DNA of 49,028 nt. It comes from CAZCAQ01 sp964496905. Lineage in GTDB: Bacteria > Patescibacteriota > WWE3 > UBA101185 > UBA10185. The position numbers and the translations under genes were made by a program. The stretch is taken from positions 1-49,028 of the forward strand of contig CAZCAQ010000008.1 in assembly GCA_964496905.1 (NCBI GenBank), in the 5' to 3' direction. Positions 32,633 to 39,593 of this stretch are shown in pieces. Numbering within the stretch: position 1 is the stretch's first letter; the number at the start of each line of letters is the position of its first letter. Under the pieces are notes generated by a model. That model did not search any database. It was not told where the DNA came from and saw only the letters and a list, made by a program, of their open reading frames with translations.

Positions 32633-32706
32633 TGGTTGCGGGGCCCGGAGTTGCACCGGGATCTTCAGATTATGAGCCTGACGAGGTACTATTCCTCCAC
32701 CCCGCG
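32633..32706 (-). tRNA. Initiator tRNA-fMet (CAU), divergent
   Basis: The acceptor CGCGGGG faces CCCCGCA, giving the unpaired C1-A72 that marks initiators; anticodon loop CTCATAA, CCA encoded. Oddities: the three G-C pairs at 29-31/39-41 are A-U, G-C, G-U (stem TCAGG/TCTGA). The D-loop is 7 nt (AATAGTA) without the GG pair. The T-loop is TGCAACT, with G at position 55. The variable loop has 4 nt. Confidence 0.93.
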
Positions 32707-32771
32707 TTAAACGCGATAAATTGCTTAATGCATATCAAAACTTGAACATTCTAACAGACTTGAGGCTAAAT

Positions 32772-33173
32772 TTAAAGGAAAAGCTCTACCCACTGCCAAA
32801 AGTTGCTGTTTTCTTCGTCAGTAACTGCTGTGTCAGCCGCACCAAGGACGTCCTTAGAAATGGGTTTTGAGGCGTTAGAAAGGGTAATCTGAGGCTTTTC
32901 CTGCAAAGAAGGTAAAACTAGCACTTTTTCACCCTTTTTAATCATGTTTAGGCGGTTGCGGGCTTCTTCCTCAACAAATCTACTGGTCTTTTTGTACTCT
33001 AAATCCTTTTCCAGAGCCTTTTTACGTGTCTCTAAACCCGAGACATTTTCTTGCATATTCTGCAATCTCTTGCTGGTTTGAATTATGTCCATAGTTGTTC
33101 TTGTAAAGTTAAACATGCCAAAAATAAGCAGGATGGACAGAAATACGTATTTAATATGGGCGGGAACGAGCAT
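32772..33173 (-). CDS. FtsB/DivIC-like septum protein
   Basis: A 133-aa protein with one N-terminal transmembrane helix (HIKYVFLSILLIFGMFNF). A coiled coil follows (QTSKRLQNMQENVSGLETRKKALEKDLEYKK), then the typical RFVEEEARNRLNMIKKGEKVLVLP segment, matching DivIC/FtsB cell-division proteins. The C-terminal 40 residues are a linker and an aromatic end (NFWQWVELF). It likely bridges the late divisome outside the membrane. Promoter TTGAAT-16-TATAAT predicts a leaderless mRNA. Confidence 0.82.
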   Translation of the reverse strand: MLVPAHIKYVFLSILLIFGMFNFTRTTMDIIQTSKRLQNMQENVSGLETRKKALEKDLEYKKTSRFVEEEARNRLNMIKKGEKVLVLPSLQEKPQITLSNASKPISKDVLGAADTAVTDEENSNFWQWVELFL

Positions 33174-33180
33174 TAGGCAT

Positions 33181-33208
33181 ATTATAGTCGGCAGAGTTAG
33201 AAATTCAA
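33181..33208 (-). promoter_or_regulatory. Promoter of the ftsB-like gene
   Basis: Minus strand TTGAAT (33203-33208), 16 bp, TATAAT (33181-33186); the -10 ends 7 nt before the ATG. Confidence 0.6.
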
Positions 33209-33231
33209 GCCCTAAAAGGAAAAACTTACAG

Positions 33232-33260
33232 TTGAAATGCTATAAGAGGGATGATAGAAT
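33232..33260 (+). promoter_or_regulatory. Promoter of the Xer recombinase gene
   Basis: TTGAAA (33232-33237), 17 bp, TAGAAT (33255-33260). The 5' UTR would be about 12 nt. Confidence 0.55.
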
Positions 33261-33278
33261 AGCCTATAGGTTAACAAA

Positions 33279-34154
33279 ATGGAGTTAGAACACGCACACG
33301 AAAAGTTCATAAAAAGCTTAAAGGACATGGATAGATCAGATTCTACCGTTGTGGCCTACCAAAAGGATTTGGAACAGCTTATAGAACACCTTTATAAACA
33401 AGGTGTAAACAGCGTAGAAGAAGTGGAAATAGTCCATTTACAAAGCTTTATGACCCAATTAGCAACAAATAATTACACTCCAAAATCTATTTCACGCAAA
33501 ACTAACGCTACAAAGACATTTTTTAAATACCTTAACCAAGAAGGACATATTGAAGAAAATGTGTCCGATAAGCTAAAACACCCTAAAATCGAGTCAAAAG
33601 CACCTAGAATCTTGTCCAGACTAGAATACGGGGCTTTAAGAGATGCCGCCAAAAATGACAGCAGAACCTATGCAATTATTGAAGTAATGCTTCAGACCGG
33701 TATTAGAATAGATGAACTTTCAAAAGTGCGCATGGAAGATTTTGTTATTAAAGACGATAAAAACGGCACGCTAATAATTCCAGAAAAAAGAGGACACACA
33801 AGACGAGAGATTCCATTAAATCATGCTGTAATATCTGCAGTAAAAGACTATCTTGAAAACGAAAGACCTGCAAACGTAAAATCTGACTATTTGTTTATAA
33901 CTAAAACGGGAAATCCACTACTTGTGCGAAACATCCGCTCTGCAATTACTAAGTATTTTGCTCAAGCAGGAATTGAAGATGCAAAAATTAACGACTTAAG
34001 ACACACTTTTGTTGCGCATCATTTAACTCAAGGAGTTAGCATTTCTTATGTTTCTAAACTCGCTGGTCACAAAAGAGTTTCAACCACTGAAAAATATTTA
34101 GAATATATTGAACGCGATGTTGTTGTTGAAAAACTTGAACTTGGGGTTTTGTAA
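33279..34154 (+). CDS. XerC/XerD-type tyrosine recombinase
   Basis: A 291-aa recombinase with an N-terminal SAM-like core-binding domain and a C-terminal catalytic domain. Arg133 (TGIRIDEL), a Lys near 160, Arg231 (DLRHTF), His254 (LAGHKRVSTT) and the nucleophile Tyr263 (EKYLEY) are present. The His of the HxxR box is replaced: the segment reads N-D-L-R, with Asn228 in that place. Length and single-copy context suggest chromosome dimer resolution. An integrase role is possible, but no att-like repeats or mobile genes flank it. Confidence 0.88.
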   Translation: MELEHAHEKFIKSLKDMDRSDSTVVAYQKDLEQLIEHLYKQGVNSVEEVEIVHLQSFMTQLATNNYTPKSISRKTNATKTFFKYLNQEGHIEENVSDKLKHPKIESKAPRILSRLEYGALRDAAKNDSRTYAIIEVMLQTGIRIDELSKVRMEDFVIKDDKNGTLIIPEKRGHTRREIPLNHAVISAVKDYLENERPANVKSDYLFITKTGNPLLVRNIRSAITKYFAQAGIEDAKINDLRHTFVAHHLTQGVSISYVSKLAGHKRVSTTEKYLEYIERDVVVEKLELGVL

Positions 34155-34164
34155 TCCCAATTTG

Positions 34165-35409
34165 TTAGTAGTTATCGTATCTAAAATAACCAGCGCATTG
34201 TAACCATTCCGTTTCAAAGAATCCTGAAGAACAACCAACACCTGACCTCCAAACTCCTACTCCATAAACATTTTTTGCGTTGGAATGATAGACATAACCA
34301 TCTATCTGTATAAAATCCACATTTAGGTCTCTGACTCCGCTATCATTAACAAAATGTATAGTTATATCTTGTGGGTTTCGCGTAGAAATTAGTGTTGAAT
34401 ATGGTGACAATGTGCCATTTACAGACCACCTCGCAACTTCAACATCTTTAACTTTTAGAACCATAATTGGATAAATTCCATTGTTTGGAGTCCCTTTAGC
34501 CCAAACATTAAAAGGTATTGACGGCGGAGGCGTGGCACCTGTTGATGTTGATTCATAACATGAAGGGTTGCTACTCCATCCACTTTCAGTTGCCCAAATT
34601 CCAATAAGCAGATAAGGATTTACGTTTCTTTCATACGCACTCCATACAAGATGCTCCAGATGCATACGTCTAAGCGCAAAAAGTTCAGGGTTACTTTCGG
34701 CATCATTAAAAATATTACCCGAATACTTAGGATTGTCCTTAATAAATTCACTTATAATTCTGTCTGGATGAGCGACATATGGATACCCATGCGTTTTAAA
34801 TGTGCAAGCACCCGGTTTTTTTGTTAAAACTCCCCTATAATAATCAAAATATGGATCACCTGGATTTGCATGCACTGTAAAAGCAGAACAATGTACACCC
34901 ACATCACCTTCACGTGGAAGCGCAGGAGGCAAAGGAGCTTTGCATCTAAAGGCACTCCAATTCCCACTACCTAAAACCCTATAGCGACCTGCCCCAAACA
35001 TACTATATCTGTCAACCACACTCATTAAATTCCTGGCAAAAGGCTGAGGTCCTGCTGGATGAGCTTCATTATCACACCATGGGCCGTACCTATTAACAAG
35101 GACTGAACTTTCTTCATTCGCATAATTTAATATTGTAGCAATAGCGATGTTAAGTGATTGATGAAAAGTTAAGGTAGCGTAATTTTCTCCAACACGAATA
35201 TTAAATGCATTGCATACTCTTGTATCACCTTCTACAAAATGCCTATACTCTTCAGTATTGCTCCCCAAAACAATTTTTTGTTGAGATGCATGACGACTAT
35301 AAAAATAGATACTAGCTAGTGAAATAGATAAAATTGCAAAAATACCTAACAAAAAAATATGCGCAATACCACTTTGATGTGCAACATTATTGCGATGTAA
35401 ATAAAGCAT
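34165..35409 (-). CDS. Secreted/anchored lysozyme-fold protein with C-terminal CBM-like domain
   Basis: A 414-aa protein with one N-terminal helix (AHIFLLGIFAILSISLASIYFY). Residues ~64-285 are a Cys-rich domain ending in NVNPYLLIGIWATESGWSSNPSCY. The local pattern matches the catalytic helix of SLT/lysozyme-fold enzymes, with Glu275 as candidate acid. The domain recurs at the C-terminus of the 1346-aa protein at 43812 (shared FDYYRG, KTHGYP/KTHAWP, NPYLL/NPYIL, TESGWS, PSCY). Residues ~310-414 resemble a Ca-dependent CBM60/36-like carbohydrate-binding module (ITIHFVNDSG... DLNVDFIQIDG). It probably acts on peptidoglycan or another surface polysaccharide. Confidence 0.65.
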   Translation of the reverse strand: MLYLHRNNVAHQSGIAHIFLLGIFAILSISLASIYFYSRHASQQKIVLGSNTEEYRHFVEGDTRVCNAFNIRVGENYATLTFHQSLNIAIATILNYANEESSVLVNRYGPWCDNEAHPAGPQPFARNLMSVVDRYSMFGAGRYRVLGSGNWSAFRCKAPLPPALPREGDVGVHCSAFTVHANPGDPYFDYYRGVLTKKPGACTFKTHGYPYVAHPDRIISEFIKDNPKYSGNIFNDAESNPELFALRRMHLEHLVWSAYERNVNPYLLIGIWATESGWSSNPSCYESTSTGATPPPSIPFNVWAKGTPNNGIYPIMVLKVKDVEVARWSVNGTLSPYSTLISTRNPQDITIHFVNDSGVRDLNVDFIQIDGYVYHSNAKNVYGVGVWRSGVGCSSGFFETEWLQCAGYFRYDNY

Positions 35410-35416
35410 TAACCTA

Positions 35417-35446
35417 ATTGTAGATAGTGCTATGAAGATCTGTCAA
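35417..35446 (-). promoter_or_regulatory. Promoter of the lysozyme-fold/CBM gene
   Basis: Minus strand TTGACA (35441-35446), 18 bp, TACAAT (35417-35422); the -10 ends 7 nt before the ATG. Confidence 0.65.
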
Positions 35447-35448
35447 TG

Positions 35449-35790
35449 TTAAACAGCCTCAGACCCGTTTGGAACTTCTTCAAAAGGAACTGCAAGGGTG
35501 TATTTGTCGGTTGGAGTAATAATTCCAAAAAGCATGCCTTCAGACATTTCCCCCATCATTTTGCGAGGTTGTAAATTTACGACAAAAAGTGCCTGTTTAT
35601 TAATAATTACTGATGGATCCGGAAAATCCTTTTTGATACCAGAAAATATTGTGCGAGAAAATTCACCAAAATTTACTGTAAGCTTGAGAAGTTTTTCAGA
35701 ACCTTCTACGGTTTGCGCGTTTTCAATGGTTCCAACGCGGACGTCGATTTTGTCTAGGTCGTCGATTGTGATTTGAGGTTTTGTTTCCAT
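35449..35790 (-). CDS. Standalone tRNA-binding OB-fold domain (MetRS C-terminal/Arc1p type)
   Basis: A 113-aa protein from the ATG at 35788-35790. KIDVRVGTIENAQTVEGSEKLLKLTVNFGE, TIFSGIKKDF, FVVNLQPRKMMGEMSEGMLFG and the closing PNG-like segment match the tRNA-binding domain fused to many MetRS proteins. CsaA-type chaperones are an alternative. In-frame codons reach 35967, but they overlap the opposite gene and its promoter region, so the short form is preferred. It could act in trans with a MetRS lacking this domain. Confidence 0.85.
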   Translation of the reverse strand: METKPQITIDDLDKIDVRVGTIENAQTVEGSEKLLKLTVNFGEFSRTIFSGIKKDFPDPSVIINKQALFVVNLQPRKMMGEMSEGMLFGIITPTDKYTLAVPFEEVPNGSEAV

Positions 35791-35890
35791 ATGTGGATTA
35801 TAGCAATATAGCATGATTTTTCCTGTACCAGATTTGTGTTTATAAGAGGATTTGTGTACTATAAGATAATCTTTTGCTTGGAGGTTTAGT

Positions 35891-36130
35891 ATGTTAGAAA
35901 TGGTTATCGATCTGGCACAAAAGTCCCTGGGGACAATAATGATCCTAGTAGGACTTTTCATAGTCATCTGGAGTATATACCAGACGTTCGTTACTGTGAT
36001 TCCAATGGCCAGGAGTACTTACAAAGAGGAAAGGTCATCCGCTAAATGGGGAATTGTACTTCTCTCCCCCTGTATACTTTTGGGGATAGCGCTTTCTGCA
36101 GGCGGTGTCGATATGTTGATTTCAAACTGA
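35891..36130 (+). CDS. Small two-helix membrane protein, 79 aa
   Basis: The ATG follows a strong SD (GGAGG about 7 nt upstream). Two hydrophobic segments (GTIMILVGLFIVIWSIY; WGIVLLSPCILLGIALSAGGV) flank a polar loop with YKEERSS. No family recognised. It is a monocistronic unit with its own terminator. Candidate -10 sequences TATAAG/GATAAT lie at 35860-35870, about 20 nt upstream. Confidence 0.65.
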   Translation: MLEMVIDLAQKSLGTIMILVGLFIVIWSIYQTFVTVIPMARSTYKEERSSAKWGIVLLSPCILLGIALSAGGVDMLISN

Positions 36131-36143
36131 ATGCAACAGTATT

Positions 36144-36184
36144 GCCCTTTCACACAAACAAAACTGTGAGAGGGCTTCTTTTTT
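36144..36184 (+). terminator. Rho-independent terminator
   Basis: GCCCTTTCACA (36144-36154) pairs with TGTGAGAGGGC (36165-36175), one G-U pair, followed by TTC and six T. Confidence 0.85.
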
Positions 36185-36207
36185 AGGTTAATAGGCAAAA
36201 ATGAAAT

Positions 36208-36283
36208 TGGTGGGTGATTCAGGACTCGAACCTGAGACCACTCGTGTATAAGACGAGCGCTCTACCAACTGAGCTAATCACCC
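36208..36283 (-). tRNA. tRNA-Ile (UAU)
   Basis: Acceptor GGGTGAT/ATCACCC, D-arm with GG, anticodon stem CTCGT/ACGAG with loop CTTATAC, T-arm TCAGG-TTCGAGT-CCTGA, discriminator A and encoded CCA. The anticodon TAT reads AUA directly, which is rare in bacteria; most use a CAU tRNA with lysidine. Confidence 0.93.
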
Positions 36284-36385
36284 CTCATAGGTTTGCTTTA
36301 AAACTTAGGACTACTCCGTATAGCCTTTTCCTGCTGTGCTTGAAAGCATTAGGATTTTAGCATTCTAGCTGCAAATTGACCATTA

Positions 36386-36769
36386 TTAAGGTTGAGGTGT
36401 GTCATCAATTGCCAAATCGGCCTCAACAGGGTCAAACCTTTTTGCTTCCCTGGCCTCTTCCCACTCTTTGCTGTCATTTTTTGCCTTATCCTTTAAATAC
36501 TGTTCTTTTACATCATCAACTGCATCCAAAATTGCAGTCTCCAGCGCATAATTTACGGCCTTTCCATAAAACTGTTGAGTACCTAAATCCAAGTCAATTA
36601 CAACTTCAAATGTGTCTACTGCAGACCCTTTGTTCATCACAATTCGAACTTTTCGCAAATCTTCAGGAATATGATCAAAATAATGCTCGATTTTGCCAAA
36701 CTTTTGTTTGGCTAACTCCTGCATGCTGTCTGAAATTTCTATATTTGTTGAAGATATTTGATATATCAC
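36386..36769 (-). CDS. hpf: Ribosome hibernation-promoting factor, short form (HPF/RaiA)
   Basis: A 127-aa protein with the beta-alpha-beta-beta-beta-alpha fold of HPF/YfiA: ISSTNIEISDSMQELAKQKFGKIEHYF, then VRIVMNKG, FEVVIDL and AVNYALETAILDAVDDVKEQYLKDK. It lacks the long C-terminal dimerisation domain, so it should stabilise idle 70S ribosomes without 100S pairing. The start is GTG with a strong SD (GGAGG 7 nt away). This is one of few housekeeping genes here with an SD, which fits an internal gene of the transcript started at the ferredoxin gene. Confidence 0.9.
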   Translation of the reverse strand: MIYQISSTNIEISDSMQELAKQKFGKIEHYFDHIPEDLRKVRIVMNKGSAVDTFEVVIDLDLGTQQFYGKAVNYALETAILDAVDDVKEQYLKDKAKNDSKEWEEAREAKRFDPVEADLAIDDTPQP

Positions 36770-36781
36770 TAATTGCCTCCT

Positions 36782-37048
36782 TTAAAGCTTTGGAAATATT
36801 TGATTGCCCTGCTCGTCATAAAGCAGAATTGCCTGAGTTGGACACGATTGCGCCGCCATTAAAAGTTCATCGTCGCTAAGTGTGTGCGCATTTGGCTTAA
36901 CTATTGCTATGTTTTCGTCGTCAAATTCAAACCCATCAGGGGAAACGACTATACATGTTCCTGCAGAAATGCAGGTTTTGCGCTCAACAACTACTTTGTG
37001 GATTTTTTTATCTGACTGAGGTGCGGAAGTATCCTGAGGGTTTTGCAT
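36782..37048 (-). CDS. Single-cluster ferredoxin with a Cys-to-Ala motif
   Basis: An 88-aa ferredoxin: TCISAGTC (Cys26, Ala29, Cys32), VSPDGFEFDDENIAIV and QSCPTQAI (Cys69). Classic [4Fe-4S] ferredoxins have C-x2-C-x2-C; here the middle Cys is Ala, as in [3Fe-4S] ferredoxins of some actinobacterial P450 systems. It likely carries a three-iron cluster. No redox partner is adjacent. The hpf gene follows 12 nt downstream. The N-terminal ~20 residues are a disordered extension. Confidence 0.82.
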   Translation of the reverse strand: MQNPQDTSAPQSDKKIHKVVVERKTCISAGTCIVVSPDGFEFDDENIAIVKPNAHTLSDDELLMAAQSCPTQAILLYDEQGNQIFPKL

Positions 37049-37054
37049 AGTTTA

Positions 37055-37063
37055 TTTTTACCA
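37055..37063 (-). promoter_or_regulatory. Extended -10 of the ferredoxin-hpf unit
   Basis: Minus strand TGGTAAAAA ends 6 nt before the ATG at 37048. Confidence 0.4.
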
Positions 37064-37098
37064 CAACAAACGAATTTAATGAAGCTATTGTACAATTC

Positions 37099-37128
37099 TT
37101 GACAATTCTGTGACCTTAGAGTGATAAT
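37099..37128 (+). promoter_or_regulatory. Promoter of the 195-aa orphan gene
   Basis: TTGACA (37099-37104), 18 bp, GATAAT (37123-37128). The -10 ends 7 nt before the ATG at 37136, so transcription should begin at the start codon. Confidence 0.7.
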
Positions 37129-37135
37129 ATTTATT

Positions 37136-37723
37136 ATGAGCATTTCAAACGAACCCTCACCAAACTGGGACTCTGCCCAACTTATAGGTGAAACCCCTCA
37201 AAGACGCGAACTTAGACAAGAACTGGAGGACATATCAGGACTAGAAATTAGAGCAATGATAACGCAAGTACTACTTCACGCAAAGGAAGAGGAAATAGTA
37301 AGACAAGAAGAAATTGGTTTAAAACAAGAAATATACAAAGTACCAGAGGTGGCTGAAGGTTTTGAAATTAAATTAATCAGAAGAACGTCACAAACATGGT
37401 CGGATATTACTGATGGCTGGAAATGGGATACTGATCCTAATGCACAGGAGTACGTGATATCTGTATATGATAAAAATAATGCGGTGACCACACTAATAAA
37501 ACCGCAGCCTGGTAACTGGGAATCAGCAGGCACGAATGTCTACCTGACATGTAAAGGTCCTAAAGAACCAAATGGGAGTGCTATACTTACTACTTCAAGG
37601 AATGCGCCCATCGTTTTTGATTTTGGAGAAAATAAAGTGGAAGACGCTCCTATAAAACCTGAGGACTTAATTGCTAGTGCAACAGCAGCTACACGAGTAG
37701 TAAAGAATTTGCTGGAAGAATAA
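37136..37723 (+). CDS. Hypothetical protein, 195 aa
   Basis: A soluble acidic protein. Residues ~20-70 are helical (RRELRQELEDISGLEIRAMITQVLLHAKEEEIVRQEE). The middle is a beta domain (FEIKLIRRTSQTWSDITDGWKWD... EYVISVYDKNN... VYLTCKGPKEP), and the tail is helical. No family recognised. A GTG at 37121 could lengthen it but lies within the spacer and -10, so the ATG at 37136 is chosen. A perfect -35 and good -10 suggest strong expression. Confidence 0.65.
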   Translation: MSISNEPSPNWDSAQLIGETPQRRELRQELEDISGLEIRAMITQVLLHAKEEEIVRQEEIGLKQEIYKVPEVAEGFEIKLIRRTSQTWSDITDGWKWDTDPNAQEYVISVYDKNNAVTTLIKPQPGNWESAGTNVYLTCKGPKEPNGSAILTTSRNAPIVFDFGENKVEDAPIKPEDLIASATAATRVVKNLLEE

Positions 37724-37727
37724 CTTT

Positions 37728-38003
37728 CTACTCACCAAACTCAATAAACTCGTTCAGGCGGTCAACAATTTCTTGCAGCTCTCCATCGGTAAAACCGTGA
37801 ATCTTAGCGCCCCCCTCCAAAGTGTCAAAACTATTCGCAAAACAACCAACACAATGCAAACCGTAATCAAGCAAAATTTCTGCAGTTCCTGGATGATCCA
37901 TTAAAATTACTGCTAAGTTTGTGTCTTTTGTTACTTTGGTTATTTTTTTTCCTGAATTATTTGCAGCCACATCCGTAGGCTTTTTTTTAGTTTGAGTTGT
38001 CAT
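37728..38003 (-). CDS. DUF1858 (ScdA-N-like) CxxC protein
   Basis: A 91-aa protein. After a polar Lys-rich N-terminus it has VTKDTNLAVILMDHPGTAEILLDYGLHCVGCFANSFDTLEGGAKIHG, the DUF1858 signature with redox/metal-binding Cys51 and Cys54. DUF1858 occurs with Fe-S repair and hybrid-cluster proteins. As the last suf-operon gene, overlapping sufU by 17 nt, it is probably an accessory factor for cluster assembly or iron/sulfur delivery. Confidence 0.82.
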   Translation of the reverse strand: MTTQTKKKPTDVAANNSGKKITKVTKDTNLAVILMDHPGTAEILLDYGLHCVGCFANSFDTLEGGAKIHGFTDGELQEIVDRLNEFIEFGE

Positions 38004-38370
38004 ATTTTTTTAGTCCTTCTTGTAATGCTTCCAGTGATAAAGTTGCGCATTTTACACGGCTTGTTGTTAAATCTTCGCTAAAGAATTTGAGCAAATCTTC
38101 TTTAGAAAAGTTTCGTGCTTCCTCCACGGTTTTGCCAATTATTTCCTCGCTTAACATTGATGCCGAAGCAATTCCAACTGCGCACATTTCGCCGTCAAAT
38201 TTAAAATCTTTAATTACGCCGTTTTCTACTAATAATTCCAATGACAAGCTATCTCCGCAAAACGGGTTATCGGCAGCTGCTTTAACGTTTGCATTTGCTA
38301 ACTTACCCTTGTTTCGTGGGTTTTTGTAGTGATCCATCAAGTTTTCTCTGTATAAATCGGCACTGCTCAT
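37987..38370 (-). CDS. sufU: SufU-type Fe-S scaffold/sulfur acceptor
   Basis: A 127-aa SufU/IscU-fold protein with Cys38 (NPFCGD, Asp40), Cys63 (GEMCAVGIASASM) and Cys108 (RVKCATL). These bind zinc or a nascent cluster and accept persulfide sulfur from SufS. The start overlaps the sufS end by 4 nt. The overlap with DUF1858 downstream indicates tight coupling. Confidence 0.93.
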   Translation of the reverse strand: MSSADLYRENLMDHYKNPRNKGKLANANVKAAADNPFCGDSLSLELLVENGVIKDFKFDGEMCAVGIASASMLSEEIIGKTVEEARNFSKEDLLKFFSEDLTTSRVKCATLSLEALQEGLKKYDNSN

Positions 38371-39593
38371 TTTTGTAGAATTTGCACTGCGTGCAAAAGC
38401 CCTTCGACTAATTTATCAACATCGGCTTCATCATTATAAATGTAAAAACTTGCCCTAATAGAAGAAGAAATCTTTAATTTGTCGTGTAATGGCATTGTGC
38501 AATGCTGACCTGAGCGAACACAAATATTGCGAGAATTTAAAACAGCTGCAACATCGTGAGAGTGAATTCCTTCTAAAACAAAGGAAATAATGCCTAAACG
38601 TTCTTTGGATTGCGCGTTACCAACAATTTGTACTTGTGGAATTTGGCTCAACTTTTCCATGGCATATTTAGTTAAATCTTTTTCGTGAGCTTCAATATTA
38701 TCCATACCTATTTTTTCTAAATAATCCACGGCAGAAGCCAAGGCATAAGCACCTTCAACATTAGGAGTGCCTGGTTCTAGGCCTTCTGGAGAGGTCTTGA
38801 ACGTAGTTTCGGTGGCAGAAACGCGTTTAATCATTCCTCCGCCAAAAAACATAGGATCCATTTTTTCCATAATTTCGGCTTTAGCATACAAAACACCAAT
38901 TCCCATAGGCCCTAACATTTTATGACCTGAAAAGGCATAAAAATCACAACCTAAATGAGCCAAATTTAACTTTTTGTGTCCAACTGCTTGTGAACCATCA
39001 ACAAGTACCAAACATCCATATTTGTGAGCAAGTTCGCAAATTGTCTTTATATCAAAAACAGTCCCTAAAACGTTAGAAATATGAGCAACTGATAAAACTT
39101 TAACTTTTTGCGTTTTTAGCAAATTTTCAAATGTAGCCATTGGAAAGTCAAAATCATCGGTTAATTCTAAAATCTCAAGTTTTGCTCCTTTTGCATGCGC
39201 TGCTTGTTGAAGGGGCACAATGCTGCTGTGGTGCTCACTTATTAAAGAAACGCAAACATCGCCTTCTTCAAGTAAACCTGCAATATAGCCAAAAACGGCG
39301 ATATTCATTGCAAATGTGGAATTTGACGTAAAAACAATTTCTGTAGGCTTTACGCCTAAAAAGTGTGCGATTTTTGTTCGGGACTGCTCGTATTTTTCTG
39401 TAGATTCTTCTGCCAGAGTGTAAACTCCTCTGCTAACATTTGCGTTATAGTTGCAATAATACTGCGAAATGGCATCGATCACTTGCTGAGGCTTTTGGGT
39501 CGTTGCCGCGTTATCCAAATGAACTAGTTCTTGATCATTAATTTTGCGCGAAAGTATTGGAAAGTCTTTTTTTATTTCAGTTGAGTTAAGCAT
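38367..39593 (-). CDS. sufS: Cysteine desulfurase SufS
   Basis: A 408-aa group II cysteine desulfurase (PLP-dependent) producing persulfide sulfur. HLDNAATTQKP starts the domain. The PLP lysine is Lys225 in FSGHKMLGPMG. The persulfide Cys365 lies in RSGQHCTMPL, the short-loop SufS type. It overlaps sufD by 8 nt upstream and sufU by 4 nt downstream. It may also supply sulfur to MnmA. Confidence 0.96.
   Translation of the reverse strand: MLNSTEIKKDFPILSRKINDQELVHLDNAATTQKPQQVIDAISQYYCNYNANVSRGVYTLAEESTEKYEQSRTKIAHFLGVKPTEIVFTSNSTFAMNIAVFGYIAGLLEEGDVCVSLISEHHSSIVPLQQAAHAKGAKLEILELTDDFDFPMATFENLLKTQKVKVLSVAHISNVLGTVFDIKTICELAHKYGCLVLVDGSQAVGHKKLNLAHLGCDFYAFSGHKMLGPMGIGVLYAKAEIMEKMDPMFFGGGMIKRVSATETTFKTSPEGLEPGTPNVEGAYALASAVDYLEKIGMDNIEAHEKDLTKYAMEKLSQIPQVQIVGNAQSKERLGIISFVLEGIHSHDVAAVLNSRNICVRSGQHCTMPLHDKLKISSSIRASFYIYNDEADVDKLVEGLLHAVQILQK

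Noticed and set aside
33279..34154. Integrated element marked by the Xer-type recombinase
   Set aside because: Flanking genes are ordinary and no direct repeats or tRNA-overlapping att sites are visible.
35791..35967. Longer N-terminus of the tRNA-binding domain protein
   Set aside because: The extra 59 codons do not match the family and overlap the opposite-strand gene at 35891 and its promoter.
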